Shown here: one piece after another, positions 25,026 through 33,749 of the stretch
Layout of the letters: every line of letters starts with the position of its first letter
Numbering within the stretch: position 1 is the stretch's first letter
DNA from: Defluviitaleaceae bacterium
Lineage (GTDB): Bacteria > Bacillota > Clostridia > Lachnospirales > WQUN01
Length of the DNA: 37,028 nt
Assembly (NCBI GenBank): GCA_009780315.1
Contig: WRAH01000026.1
Coordinates: 1-37,028, forward strand
Direction: 5' to 3'
The notes under the pieces: model-generated
The model's input: the letters and a program-made list of their open reading frames with translations, nothing else
Told to the model about the DNA's origin: nothing
Databases searched by the model: none
Program-made: the position numbers and the translations under genes

Positions 25026-26102
25026 CTATTTTAGGTTAGATAGTGCCTTAAAAGCCTCTTTCGGGGTATATGTGCCGTCAAATAAAGTGGGTGAACCCCA
25101 TTTTCTCCAACTTTGCATATCATTTTTCCCCCAGATTGTGACACGTTCAATATGTTTTGAAAATTCCATATATAGATTAAACAGCCCTGTAAACATTTCT
25201 GCCTGTGCTTTAGACTGCTCCTGTGTTAGGGGATTGGCTGGTTTGTCAGGTGAGCCAAAGGTAAAGTCAAATTCTGTTATGGAAATTTTCAGCCCCGTTT
25301 TTACAAATCGCTCTAAAGCATAACGGATATTTTCAAGCTTTGTGTGTATGTGGTTATGATGGCTTTGCATACCTATGCCCTCAATTAAAAATCGCCCATC
25401 ATAATCCTTGTGATTGCGCCACTGTTCGTTAATATCCTCAACCATTTGTACGATTGCATCACATTTTGGTAAAAATTCTTCATTATAATCATTGTAATAC
25501 AGTATCGCATGAGGGTCATAACGGCGGGCAAAATAGAACGCATCAAATACAAAATCCGCACCGCTTTCACCATTGGCAGTGTCCGCGCCATTGGCATAAG
25601 CTAAATACCAATGTCCCACCGCTTTGGGATTGTCAGATTCACGACGTAAATATTCACGCCAGTTGCCGCTAAAGTCACCTTCTTCATCCCGCAACACTTC
25701 ATTGATTACATCCCAAGCATAAATCCTGCCAGAATAACGCGATACATATGTTTTGATAAATTTCTCCATATTGGCTTTGGCAGCCATACGATGAATCGGT
25801 GAATCATCTGCATTTCGGTTAAGCCACTGAGCAGACTGACCATGCCAAATCAGCGTGTGTCCAATCATAGTCATGTTATTTTTTTCTGCATAGTCTACCA
25901 GCATGTCAACATCTGTGAAGTTGTATACCTCTGGTGCAGAGGTTACGTTGATAGGCTTCATTGCGTTTTCAGCAGTGACAGCATTGTAATGGTGCTGATA
26001 ATGTGCCATGGTCTGAGGGTTGTTTAAATCTTCAGGAGAAAGAATATTTCCGACCATAAAATACCTTTCAAACATTTTACATAATGATGTTTCTTTTTCC
26101 AT
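25026..26102 (-). CDS. Intracellular endo-1,4-beta-xylanase, GH10
   Basis: This 358-residue GH10 enzyme consists of the catalytic barrel alone. The acid/base is Glu135 in WDVINEVLRDEEG and the nucleophile is Glu277 in ISITEFDFTFG. GHTLIWHGQ and the late WGKNDMQSW region fit the family. There is no signal peptide, carbohydrate-binding module or anchor. It therefore resembles the cytoplasmic GH10 enzymes of aldouronate clusters (XynA2 of Paenibacillus, IXT6-like of Geobacillus), which cut imported xylo-oligosaccharides. The ATG at 26102 is preferred to GTG 26108 because AAGGA (26112-26116) is 9 bases upstream. It faces the two oxidoreductase genes across a 96-base divergent gap. Confidence 0.95.
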   Translation of the reverse strand: MEKETSLCKMFERYFMVGNILSPEDLNNPQTMAHYQHHYNAVTAENAMKPINVTSAPEVYNFTDVDMLVDYAEKNNMTMIGHTLIWHGQSAQWLNRNADDSPIHRMAAKANMEKFIKTYVSRYSGRIYAWDVINEVLRDEEGDFSGNWREYLRRESDNPKAVGHWYLAYANGADTANGESGADFVFDAFYFARRYDPHAILYYNDYNEEFLPKCDAIVQMVEDINEQWRNHKDYDGRFLIEGIGMQSHHNHIHTKLENIRYALERFVKTGLKISITEFDFTFGSPDKPANPLTQEQSKAQAEMFTGLFNLYMEFSKHIERVTIWGKNDMQSWRKWGSPTLFDGTYTPKEAFKALSNLK

Positions 26103-26198
26103 TAACACACATCCTTACAATAAATAAATTTTCTAAAATTAAGACATGGAAATCCTACTACAATAATGTAAAATTGTAAACAGGAGGTGCATTGCATT

Positions 26199-27356
26199 AT
26201 GATAAAAATTGCAATTGTTGGTTGCGGGAATATTTCCGCATCCCATCTGGAAGGTTACTTAACATTTAAAGACAGATGTAAAATAGTCGCATTGGTGGAC
26301 ATTTATCCAGAAAAAGCGGAGCAGAAAAAAGCACACTTTGGGCTAAAGGATGCGATGGTTTTTGCGTCTCATGAAGAAATGTTGGCAGCAGAGGTGGACA
26401 TTGACTTGGTATCTAACTGTACCCCTCCATATGTCCATGCAAGTATTGCCATAGATTGTATGGACAAGGGGATTCATGTGTTGGTGGAAAAACCAATGGC
26501 GACCTGCCTTGCAGAGTGCGATGCAATGATAGATGCCCGTAATCGAAATAACGTCATCTTAACCTGCGGAGCGCAAAACCGTTTCCGAGATATCATCAAC
26601 AAGCTAAAAAAGTTATCAGACAGTGGTATCGCTGGCAAAGTGCGTTGCGCCCATGTAGACTCTTTGTGGTGGCGCGCCCACTGCTATTATGACTTGTGGT
26701 GGCGCGGAACATGGGAAAAAGAGGGCGGTGGCCCAACCCTAAACCATGCAGTACACCAGATAGATATGATAAACTGGATTCAAGGAGCGCTTCCAATAGA
26801 AGTTACGGCAGTTTTAAGCAATGTTATGCATGATAATTCGGAATGTGAGGACTTATCCTTTGCCATCCTAAAATACGCAGATGGCGCATTAGCAGAAGTA
26901 ACAAGTTCCGTCGTTCACCACGGAGGTACACAAAGTATCATCTTACAATGTGAACATGCTAAAATTGCCGCACCATTTAGCGTAGCTGCTGAAAAAGCCA
27001 CACCCAATGGTTTTGGTCAGCCAAACGAATCATTAGAATCTGCCATTACCGAAAAATATAATGCCATCCCCAATCTAAAGTATGATGGTTTTACGGGGCA
27101 AATTGACAATGTACTCACTGCAATAGAAACAGGCTCAAGTCCGCTCATCACTGCTGAAGATGGTAGAAAAACTGTAGAACTCATCACATCAATTTATAAA
27201 TCTGGTTGTTTAAAGCAAACCGTTTCGCTTCCCATTGCCAACGATGATGAATTTTATACCTTTGACGGCGTGATGAAACATGCCATTCGTTTTTATGAAA
27301 AGCGTAATTTTGTAGAAAACCTAACAAATGCACCCTTTACGATAGGTAATTATTAG
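26199..27356 (+). CDS. Gfo/Idh/MocA family oxidoreductase
   Basis: This 385-residue NAD(P)-dependent sugar oxidoreductase has an N-terminal Rossmann fold beginning IKIAIVGCGNISASH, the EKP motif (LVEKPMATCL, about residues 95-104) and a C-terminal alpha/beta domain including GGGPTLNHAVHQIDMI, where the catalytic His is expected. The substrate cannot be read from sequence; in this locus a sugar, uronate or acetylated or methylated derivative is plausible. The ATG at 26199 is chosen because AGGAGGT lies about 10 bases upstream; GTG at 26187 overlaps that site. A second family member follows after 8 bases, so they may act in sequence. Confidence 0.88.
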   Translation: MIKIAIVGCGNISASHLEGYLTFKDRCKIVALVDIYPEKAEQKKAHFGLKDAMVFASHEEMLAAEVDIDLVSNCTPPYVHASIAIDCMDKGIHVLVEKPMATCLAECDAMIDARNRNNVILTCGAQNRFRDIINKLKKLSDSGIAGKVRCAHVDSLWWRAHCYYDLWWRGTWEKEGGGPTLNHAVHQIDMINWIQGALPIEVTAVLSNVMHDNSECEDLSFAILKYADGALAEVTSSVVHHGGTQSIILQCEHAKIAAPFSVAAEKATPNGFGQPNESLESAITEKYNAIPNLKYDGFTGQIDNVLTAIETGSSPLITAEDGRKTVELITSIYKSGCLKQTVSLPIANDDEFYTFDGVMKHAIRFYEKRNFVENLTNAPFTIGNY

Positions 27357-27364
27357 GAGGTCAC

Positions 27365-28453
27365 ATGATGCCAACAAGCGGAATGCATTATGCACCAACA
27401 CATAAGCCAAACCCCGTGGTTAAATCGGGGGAGTTTATTTTCGCGGCTATAGGGCTTGACCACGGGCATATTGGGGGCATGTGCAATGGTTTGATTGAAG
27501 CTGGCGCAACACTAAAATGGATTTATGACCCAGACCCAAAAAAGCTGGAAAGGTATCTGGCAATGTATCCAACAGCAAAAGCCGCACGTTCCGAGGAAGA
27601 GGTTATGGAGGATGTATCTGTAGCGTTGGTTGCCAGCGCAAATATTGCTTCCGAACGTTGTCCTCTTGGGCTTCGTGCCATGGCGGCGGGAAAAGATTAC
27701 TTTACAGATAAAGCCCCACTAACCACCCTTGAGCAATTGGAAGATGCAAAGGCTATGGTCAACAAGACTGGAAAAAAATATGCGGTTTATTATTCAGAAC
27801 GTCTGCATGTTGAATCTGCTGTATTTGCAGGTCAGCTAATTCAAGAAGGCGCAATAGGTAAAGTCATTCAAACTATAGGCATGGGCCCTCACCGCGCCAA
27901 TCCTGATACAAGACCATCATGGTTTTTCAACCGTGAGGAATACGGCGGCATTTTATGCGATATTGGAAGCCACCAGATAGAGCAGTTTCTTTTCTACACA
28001 GGGGCTAAGGACGCAGAAATTCTTTCTGCCCAAATAGAAAACTATAATCATGCAAACTACCCTGGGTTAGATGATTTTGGCGACTGTACATTAAAGGGCG
28101 ACAATGGCACAAGTGGTTATTTTCGTGTAGATTGGTTTACCCCAGATGGACTTTGCACATGGGGAGATGGACGCACATTCATCCTTGGCACAGAAGGATA
28201 TATCGAATTGCGTAAATATGTAGATATTGCCCGCAGCAACAGAGGCGGACATTTATATTTGGCTAATCATAAAACCGAGCAGTATATTGATGTTGAAGGA
28301 AAAGTGGGACATCCCTACTTCGGTCAGCTTATTCTTGATTGTCTAAACCGCACAGAAAATGCCATGACCCAAGAACACGCATTTAAGGCAGCCGAACTAT
28401 GCGTAAAAGCCCAGATGAGAGCAGAAGCAGTCAAAGGAATTGTACGCGTTTGA
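27365..28453 (+). CDS. Gfo/Idh/MocA family oxidoreductase, variant EKP motif
   Basis: This 362-residue second member of the family differs clearly from its neighbour. The nucleotide-binding fold starts about residue 24 (FIFAAIGLDHGHIGGM), lacking the classic GxGxxG, and the usual EKP reads TDKAPLTTLEQL (about residues 118-129). The C-terminal domain keeps GGILCDIGSHQIEQFLFY, with the catalytic-His position. It may be an oxidoreductase with altered cofactor handling or a non-redox member. AGGAGG precedes the ATG at 27365; an ATG at 27368 is also possible. It forms a two-gene unit with the previous gene and ends before a hairpin. Confidence 0.82.
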   Translation: MMPTSGMHYAPTHKPNPVVKSGEFIFAAIGLDHGHIGGMCNGLIEAGATLKWIYDPDPKKLERYLAMYPTAKAARSEEEVMEDVSVALVASANIASERCPLGLRAMAAGKDYFTDKAPLTTLEQLEDAKAMVNKTGKKYAVYYSERLHVESAVFAGQLIQEGAIGKVIQTIGMGPHRANPDTRPSWFFNREEYGGILCDIGSHQIEQFLFYTGAKDAEILSAQIENYNHANYPGLDDFGDCTLKGDNGTSGYFRVDWFTPDGLCTWGDGRTFILGTEGYIELRKYVDIARSNRGGHLYLANHKTEQYIDVEGKVGHPYFGQLILDCLNRTENAMTQEHAFKAAELCVKAQMRAEAVKGIVRV

Positions 28454-28477
28454 ATTTTAGTGAAATAACCCCTTTAA

Positions 28478-28520
28478 AAACCTGTAAATTCAGCTTTTGT
28501 TGTATTTACAGGTTTCTTTG
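28478..28520 (+). terminator. Probable terminator after the oxidoreductase pair
   Basis: AAACCTGTAAAT (28478-28489) and ATTTACAGGTTT (28504-28515) are exact reverse complements with a 14-base loop. The following T run is short and interrupted, so termination may be weak. Confidence 0.6.
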
Positions 28521-28544
28521 TTGTATTAAAAAATCGTAAATCCC

Positions 28545-28573
28545 TTGCGTTTTTCCTTTGCTCAAAGTATATT
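28545..28573 (+). promoter_or_regulatory. Possible promoter of the PEGA-uvrC-hprK gene block
   Basis: TTGCGT (28545-28550) and TATATT (28568-28573) are separated by 17 bases, and lie 48 bases before the PEGA gene start. The -10 is one base from consensus; the -35 is weak. All later genes to 36845 follow with no gap over 40 bases, so this may drive the whole block. Confidence 0.4.
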
Positions 28574-28620
28574 AGTGATAGTCTTTAAGAAATGTCATAA
28601 TGTAAGAGAGGTAATTCTTT

Positions 28621-30612
28621 ATGGATGACAATAGATATGATGAGCAAGAATATGGTCTAACAGATGATGATGACTATGGTTTTAGCTTAACAAGTGATGA
28701 TGACACCTTTACAAGTGACAATTTTGACACATACGATGAAAAGTCATTTGTTTCAGAATGGGATGATGAACAACCTCTGGACAGCGAAGATAGTTTTGAC
28801 AACTTTGACACACGCCCAGTCAATCGCCCTGCATCATCGAATAGAAAAGAAACAATCAATAGAATAGCGTCTGAACAAAAAAATGGATTAGTGCGCACAT
28901 CAGGGTTACACACTGTCCCAGACCCACGCCTTGCCGCAAGCCGTCTAGGCAAACTTGATGACCGCTATCACCGCCAAAATGCCCGCCGTAATAAAAATGG
29001 ACAAGAACCCATAAGAACCAGTAGCCGTCATGGCTATGGTGCAAGATTAAACCCACCAGTTGATTCACCTGTACTTGAAACTTACAAAAAGCGTAAAAAC
29101 ATGTTTGCGGCATTTTATATTGTGCTTATTTTAATGGGTGTTGGCGTATTTTTGACAGTGACTATTGTTGTAGCACAAAATTTTAGAGATAATCCCCCTG
29201 AAAATATTTTTGGTGCAATTCCTACCCCTCCGCCTTTAGCTTCTGACGACAATGCTATGATTAGAACAGACACAGGAACCCTTACAGGGCTTGTGACATC
29301 AATAGACCCCATTGGTGAATACCGCACTATTACAATAATGGATACAAGTTCTCGCCGTTCTGATAACTTTATTGTGCCAGATACCACACGCTTAACCACG
29401 CGGATTAACATGCCTATGACTTTTGCTGAACTTCGCGTAGGGCATATGATTGACATCTCTTTTGACCCCCGCAGTTTAGAAGTTGTAACATTGAATGAAA
29501 GCCTACACTCATGGGAACGCCGTGGACGCACAAATGTGGAGGTGGATATTGCTGATGCAACTATCCATGTGGGAAACGAAAGTTTTGACTTTAATAGCCA
29601 AACCCTTGTCTTGTATCGCGGAGAGCCCTTTTTAATTGGTCAAATACGCCCTGTGGATTCTGTTACCATTGTCGGGCTTGGCAACACGGCTTGGTTGGTT
29701 CAAGTGGATTCTGCCCATGGATTTTTGCAGTTTCAAAATGCTGACACGATTGTCAATGGTACAGTGATGATTGGCACAAATCTATTTTTTGCATTAGACG
29801 ATATTGAGGCGGCTCTCACTTTGCCAGAAGGTATACACCGCATAGTCATTGAAGGCGATAATATTGAAACCTTTATCCATCAAACCACAATAGAGCAAGG
29901 AGAAACCACATCCATAAACCTTGGAGAAGCAGAGCTTCGTGCTGCAATGCTTCATATTTCAATTACGCCAAATGATGCAGATGTTTTCCTTAATGGTGAA
30001 TTGCATGACCTTTCAGAAGGGCCTGCGGAGGTTGAGTTTGGTGAACTGCACATTCGTGTGGAACGCTATGGATTTTTGCCCCAGGAAGAACGTATTGAAA
30101 TCACAAATCATGTGAATACGATTGCATTTACTTTAGAAGAGATTGTAGTAGACAGCACTTTAGTCATTTTTACCGTTCCTACAAACGCACAAATTTTTAT
30201 TGGTAATGTATTTACTGGATATTCGACTTTAACTCATACTTTAACCCCAGGAACCCACCGCGTAACCGCACGGTTATCCGGGTATGAAGAAACCACGTTG
30301 GATATTTATGTACCTGCCGGAGAGGAAGTGCATAGGCATTTATTACTGACCCCATCTGTCGTAACTGAACCAACGCCATCACCTATGCCAACAATACCAC
30401 CCAATGGGCAATTACCGGATGTTCCTCCTGCCAATCCATTCCCTAATGACCCGCCTGTTATTCCAATGCCTACGTCTTCACCATTGCCGCCCACCCTTCC
30501 GCCAGATGTAGTTTGGCCGCCACCCTTAGAGCCGACTCCGCCGCCTACTGGAACAGACGAGTATTCAGCCCTACCAAACCTACCTGACGGAAACCCTTTC
30601 GATACGCCATAA
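28621..30612 (+). CDS. Single-pass membrane protein with PEGA repeats and proline-rich tail
   Basis: This 663-residue protein has three parts. An acidic cytoplasmic N-terminus rich in Asp, Ser and Thr (residues 1-70) runs into a basic region. A transmembrane helix follows at about 163-188 (FYIVLILMGVGVFLTVTIVV). The extracellular portion ends in two PEGA-type beta-repeats, the first near residue 444 (LHISITPNDADVFLNG) and the second near 512 (FTVPTNAQIFIGN). Its last 80 residues are a Pro-rich tail (PTPSPMPTIPPNGQLPDVPP and on). PEGA domains are thought to mediate surface or cell-wall contacts. The orientation is inferred from charge. The ribosome site is GAGAGG. Its stop overlaps the uvrC start (TAATG). 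Specific function is unknown. Confidence 0.75.
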   Translation: MDDNRYDEQEYGLTDDDDYGFSLTSDDDTFTSDNFDTYDEKSFVSEWDDEQPLDSEDSFDNFDTRPVNRPASSNRKETINRIASEQKNGLVRTSGLHTVPDPRLAASRLGKLDDRYHRQNARRNKNGQEPIRTSSRHGYGARLNPPVDSPVLETYKKRKNMFAAFYIVLILMGVGVFLTVTIVVAQNFRDNPPENIFGAIPTPPPLASDDNAMIRTDTGTLTGLVTSIDPIGEYRTITIMDTSSRRSDNFIVPDTTRLTTRINMPMTFAELRVGHMIDISFDPRSLEVVTLNESLHSWERRGRTNVEVDIADATIHVGNESFDFNSQTLVLYRGEPFLIGQIRPVDSVTIVGLGNTAWLVQVDSAHGFLQFQNADTIVNGTVMIGTNLFFALDDIEAALTLPEGIHRIVIEGDNIETFIHQTTIEQGETTSINLGEAELRAAMLHISITPNDADVFLNGELHDLSEGPAEVEFGELHIRVERYGFLPQEERIEITNHVNTIAFTLEEIVVDSTLVIFTVPTNAQIFIGNVFTGYSTLTHTLTPGTHRVTARLSGYEETTLDIYVPAGEEVHRHLLLTPSVVTEPTPSPMPTIPPNGQLPDVPPANPFPNDPPVIPMPTSSPLPPTLPPDVVWPPPLEPTPPPTGTDEYSALPNLPDGNPFDTP

Positions 30613-32468
30613 TGAGCTTTATGAGTTTTGATATCCCGACAGAGCTGAAAAAGCTACCCTCAAGCCCTGGCGTATATATCATGAAAAATGAAAATGATGC
30701 AATAATATATGTAGGCAAAGCGGGAAATTTAAAAAATAGGGTACGCAGCTATTTTCACAAATCACAAGATAATGTAAAAACCATACATCTTGTCAAACAC
30801 ATCAGTCATTTTGAATACGTCGTCACAGATACTGAAAGCGAAGCATTCATTTTAGAAAATAATCTGATAAAACTGCATCGTCCCAAATTTAATATTCGGT
30901 TGAAAGACGATAAGGCCTATCCGTATATCAAAATCACCCGCGAGCGTTTGCCACGCATTATGTTTTGCCACAAGCGAGGTAAAGATAAGGCAAAATACTA
31001 TGGGCCTTTTGTGTCAAGGCAACATGTTCGTGAATTGCTTGACCTTATGCACCGTTTATGGCCATTGAGAAAGTGTAGTAAGGTCTTTCCACGGGATTTT
31101 GACAAATCCCGTCCATGTCTTAACCATCACATTAGCCAATGCCGTGCGCCCTGTAATCGGCTTTTAGATGAAGAAACCTACAACACCTATGTAAAAGAAG
31201 CCGAAATGTTTATCCAAGGCAAAGATATCAATGTCATGGAACGATTAAAAAGGGAGATGACCGAAGCAGCTGAAGCCATGGAGTTTGAACGTGCGGCAGA
31301 CCTTCGTGACACAATCAGTGCTTTACAGCAGATAAATGAAAAGCAAAAAGTAGAAACAGGCGATGATGACCGTGATGTTATTGCAATGGCAATCAATAAT
31401 GATGAAGCCTTAATGCAAATCTACTTTGTACGGGGCGGTAAGCTGTCTGGACGTGAGCATTATATTATGGCAGTTGCAGAAAGTGATACCCCTGGTGATA
31501 TTTTGGCTGCATTTATCAAACAGTTTTATAGTGAAGCCGCATTTATTCCAAAGGAACTATCCCTCGTCAGTCCACCAGCAGAACAATCTGAAATTTCTGC
31601 ATGGTTAAGTGGTTTAACCGGACGACAGGTCGCCATAACCATTCCGCAAAAAGGTGAAAAGCGTGCAATGGTAAACCTGGCACAAACCAATGCGGAACTG
31701 ACAATGAGCCAATTTGGCGGACATATTAAAAGGGAAGCAGAGCGTAACAAAATTGCACTACATGAAATTGCAGACGCGTTAGGACTTTCCAGCGTAACCC
31801 TCACGCGTATTGAAGCCTATGATATTTCCAATATACAAGGGTATGAATCTGTAGGCTCTATGATAGTTTTTGAAAATGGCAAGGCAAAGAACAGTGACTA
31901 CAGGAAATTTCGTTTAAAAGCAGTCATTGGCCCAGATGATTATGCAGGTATGGAAGAGGTTTTAACCCGCCGATTAAAACGCTATCAAGATAATCATGAT
32001 TCTTTCTCTAAGCTACCTGATATTATTTTTGTAGATGGTGGAAAAGGACAAATTAGCACCGTGGAAAAAGTCCTCGAAATGCTAAAAATAAACATCCCTG
32101 TATGTGGGATGGTGAAAGATGACCGACATCGAACCCGCGGGCTATTATTCCAAAATAAAGAAGCCGCCCTACCTCGGCATAGCGAAGGATTTAAACTGGT
32201 AACACGTATTCAAGATGAAGTTCACCGTTTTGCATTGGAATACCATAAGAAACTTCGTGCAGACACACAAGTCCGTTCCATTCTTGATGATATTCCAAGT
32301 ATTGGGGCAACACGGCGTAAGGAATTATTAAAGCATTTTAAAAACATAGAAGCTATCCGCAGTGCCAGTCTTGAAGATTTATTGTCTGCACCCTCTATGA
32401 ACAAAAAATCCGCCGAAGCAGTTTATAACTTTTTTAATCCAAAGGAGATGGAGTTACATGGCAGTTAA
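30612..32468 (+). CDS. uvrC: Excinuclease ABC subunit C
   Basis: This 618-residue UvrC makes the two incisions flanking a lesion in nucleotide excision repair. The N-terminal GIY-YIG nuclease (GVY at residues 20-22, YVG at 34-36, KAGNLKNRVRSYF) is followed by a Cys-containing segment (CLNHHISQCRAPC), a UVR motif near 215 (AAEAMEFERAADLRD), the RNase H-like second nuclease (IEAYDISNIQG, IIFVDGGKGQI) and a C-terminal helix-hairpin-helix pair (LDDIPSIGATRRKELLKHF). Length is normal. The ATG at 30612 overlaps the previous stop; ATG 30621 is an alternative. It overlaps the next gene by 11 bases. Confidence 0.97.
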   Translation: MSFMSFDIPTELKKLPSSPGVYIMKNENDAIIYVGKAGNLKNRVRSYFHKSQDNVKTIHLVKHISHFEYVVTDTESEAFILENNLIKLHRPKFNIRLKDDKAYPYIKITRERLPRIMFCHKRGKDKAKYYGPFVSRQHVRELLDLMHRLWPLRKCSKVFPRDFDKSRPCLNHHISQCRAPCNRLLDEETYNTYVKEAEMFIQGKDINVMERLKREMTEAAEAMEFERAADLRDTISALQQINEKQKVETGDDDRDVIAMAINNDEALMQIYFVRGGKLSGREHYIMAVAESDTPGDILAAFIKQFYSEAAFIPKELSLVSPPAEQSEISAWLSGLTGRQVAITIPQKGEKRAMVNLAQTNAELTMSQFGGHIKREAERNKIALHEIADALGLSSVTLTRIEAYDISNIQGYESVGSMIVFENGKAKNSDYRKFRLKAVIGPDDYAGMEEVLTRRLKRYQDNHDSFSKLPDIIFVDGGKGQISTVEKVLEMLKINIPVCGMVKDDRHRTRGLLFQNKEAALPRHSEGFKLVTRIQDEVHRFALEYHKKLRADTQVRSILDDIPSIGATRRKELLKHFKNIEAIRSASLEDLLSAPSMNKKSAEAVYNFFNPKEMELHGS

Positions 32469-32760
32469 ACCCGTTTTAGAGCAAGAATATGTATACACCA
32501 GCGAGACAACAGGTGAATACAATACAGTGACAATATCACTAGATATCACAGAGATGGAAGAAATCGTAACGCTAAAAACTGATACCAACATGACCATGAC
32601 AGAGGTAGAGCAGGTTTTACATGGTTTTGAAGCTGATGTGTTAAAAAAAATGGCTATGTCACTTGAAGGCAATTATCCTGCAAGGTTAGAGTACAAAGGC
32701 AGAGTGTTTAAAATTGGCTTTGGGCCTGACCACAAGGTAAAAGGCATATCACCGCTATGA
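32458..32760 (+). CDS. Conserved-context protein of unknown function (100 aa)
   Basis: This 100-residue soluble acidic protein starts inside the uvrC end (ATG 32458, ribosome site AAAGGAG at 32441-32447), and its stop overlaps the hprK start (ATGA). The middle has alternating Thr/Val residues (YNTVTISLDITEMEEIVTL), suggesting beta strands, then a helix (TEVEQVLHGFEADVLKKMA) and a final beta region (ARLEYKGRVFKIGFG). I do not recognise a family. Tight overlap on both sides indicates coupled translation with uvrC and hprK. Confidence 0.75.
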   Translation: MAVKPVLEQEYVYTSETTGEYNTVTISLDITEMEEIVTLKTDTNMTMTEVEQVLHGFEADVLKKMAMSLEGNYPARLEYKGRVFKIGFGPDHKVKGISPL

Positions 32761-33749
32761 CAGGATTACAAGCCAGCGGTGCATTCAATACACCTGCAAC
32801 CGATTATACCGTTCCTCTCGCTTCTTTAATTGAAGAATTTAATTTGGAAGTGGTTACGCCCAAGGTCAATATAGAAGGCAAGATGTTATCTCAAGCCAAT
32901 ATCAATAGACCTGCATTACAATTGGCTGGTTTTTTTGATTACTTTGACCCATCACGCTTACAAATTATTGGAATGGTTGAGCATACTTATTTGCGGCAAC
33001 TGGACGAGAATTTTCGCCGTGAGAATTTTCGGAGAATTTTTGACCATCACATTCCAGCCATTGTCATATGCCGTAATTTAAAAGTTTTCCCAGAAATGCT
33101 TGAGTATGCAGAAAAATATGACGTTCCCATTTTGTCTATCGATTCGGCAACGACAGATTTCATTGCAGAGAGTATTCGGTGGATGAAGGTTCAGCTTGCA
33201 CCGCGCATTACTATGCATGGTTGTTTACTGGATGTTTACGGTGTAGGCACACTCATTGTTGGTGAAAGCGGTGTGGGGAAAAGTGAAACCGCACTAGAAC
33301 TCATTAAACGTGGGCATAGATTCATTGCAGATGATGCTGTAGAAATACGCCGTGTATCATCTGCAACACTTATAGGTTCTTGCCCTCCAAAAATTCGGTA
33401 TTTTTTAGAACTTCGCGGAATAGGTATCATTGATATTCTGCAAATGTTTGGTGTACAGTCCATTAAACAAACACAATCCATTGACTTGCTGATTAACTTA
33501 GAATTATGGGATTCATCCCGTATTTATGACCGCATAGGTCAACAAGATGAGTTCACAGAAATTCTAGGTAATCAAGTCAACAGTCACTCTATTCCCATTA
33601 GACCAGGGCGTTCTTTGGCGGTTATTACGGAGTCTGCTGCAATCAATCACCGCCAAAAACAAATGGGTTATAATGCCGCCGATGCGTTAACCCAGCGTGC
33701 AATGCGGCAAAATGATGGAGGGTTAAAAGTCCATGAATCATACCGTTGA
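32757..33749 (+). CDS. hprK: HPr kinase/phosphorylase
   Basis: This 330-residue HprK phosphorylates HPr or Crh on Ser46 and removes the phosphate, setting carbon catabolite repression in Firmicutes. It has the N-terminal domain (residues 1-140), then the catalytic domain with MHGCLLDVYGVG (catalytic His region), Walker A GESGVGKS (169-176), FIADDAVEIRRV and the family signature LELRGIGIIDI (about 219-229). All core residues look intact. The start ATGA overlaps the previous stop. The end overlaps murB by 17 bases. Three genes after murB lies an HPr-like protein that keeps the Ser46 site but not His15, so this kinase has a likely partner within the same transcript. Confidence 0.95.
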   Translation: MTGLQASGAFNTPATDYTVPLASLIEEFNLEVVTPKVNIEGKMLSQANINRPALQLAGFFDYFDPSRLQIIGMVEHTYLRQLDENFRRENFRRIFDHHIPAIVICRNLKVFPEMLEYAEKYDVPILSIDSATTDFIAESIRWMKVQLAPRITMHGCLLDVYGVGTLIVGESGVGKSETALELIKRGHRFIADDAVEIRRVSSATLIGSCPPKIRYFLELRGIGIIDILQMFGVQSIKQTQSIDLLINLELWDSSRIYDRIGQQDEFTEILGNQVNSHSIPIRPGRSLAVITESAAINHRQKQMGYNAADALTQRAMRQNDGGLKVHESYR

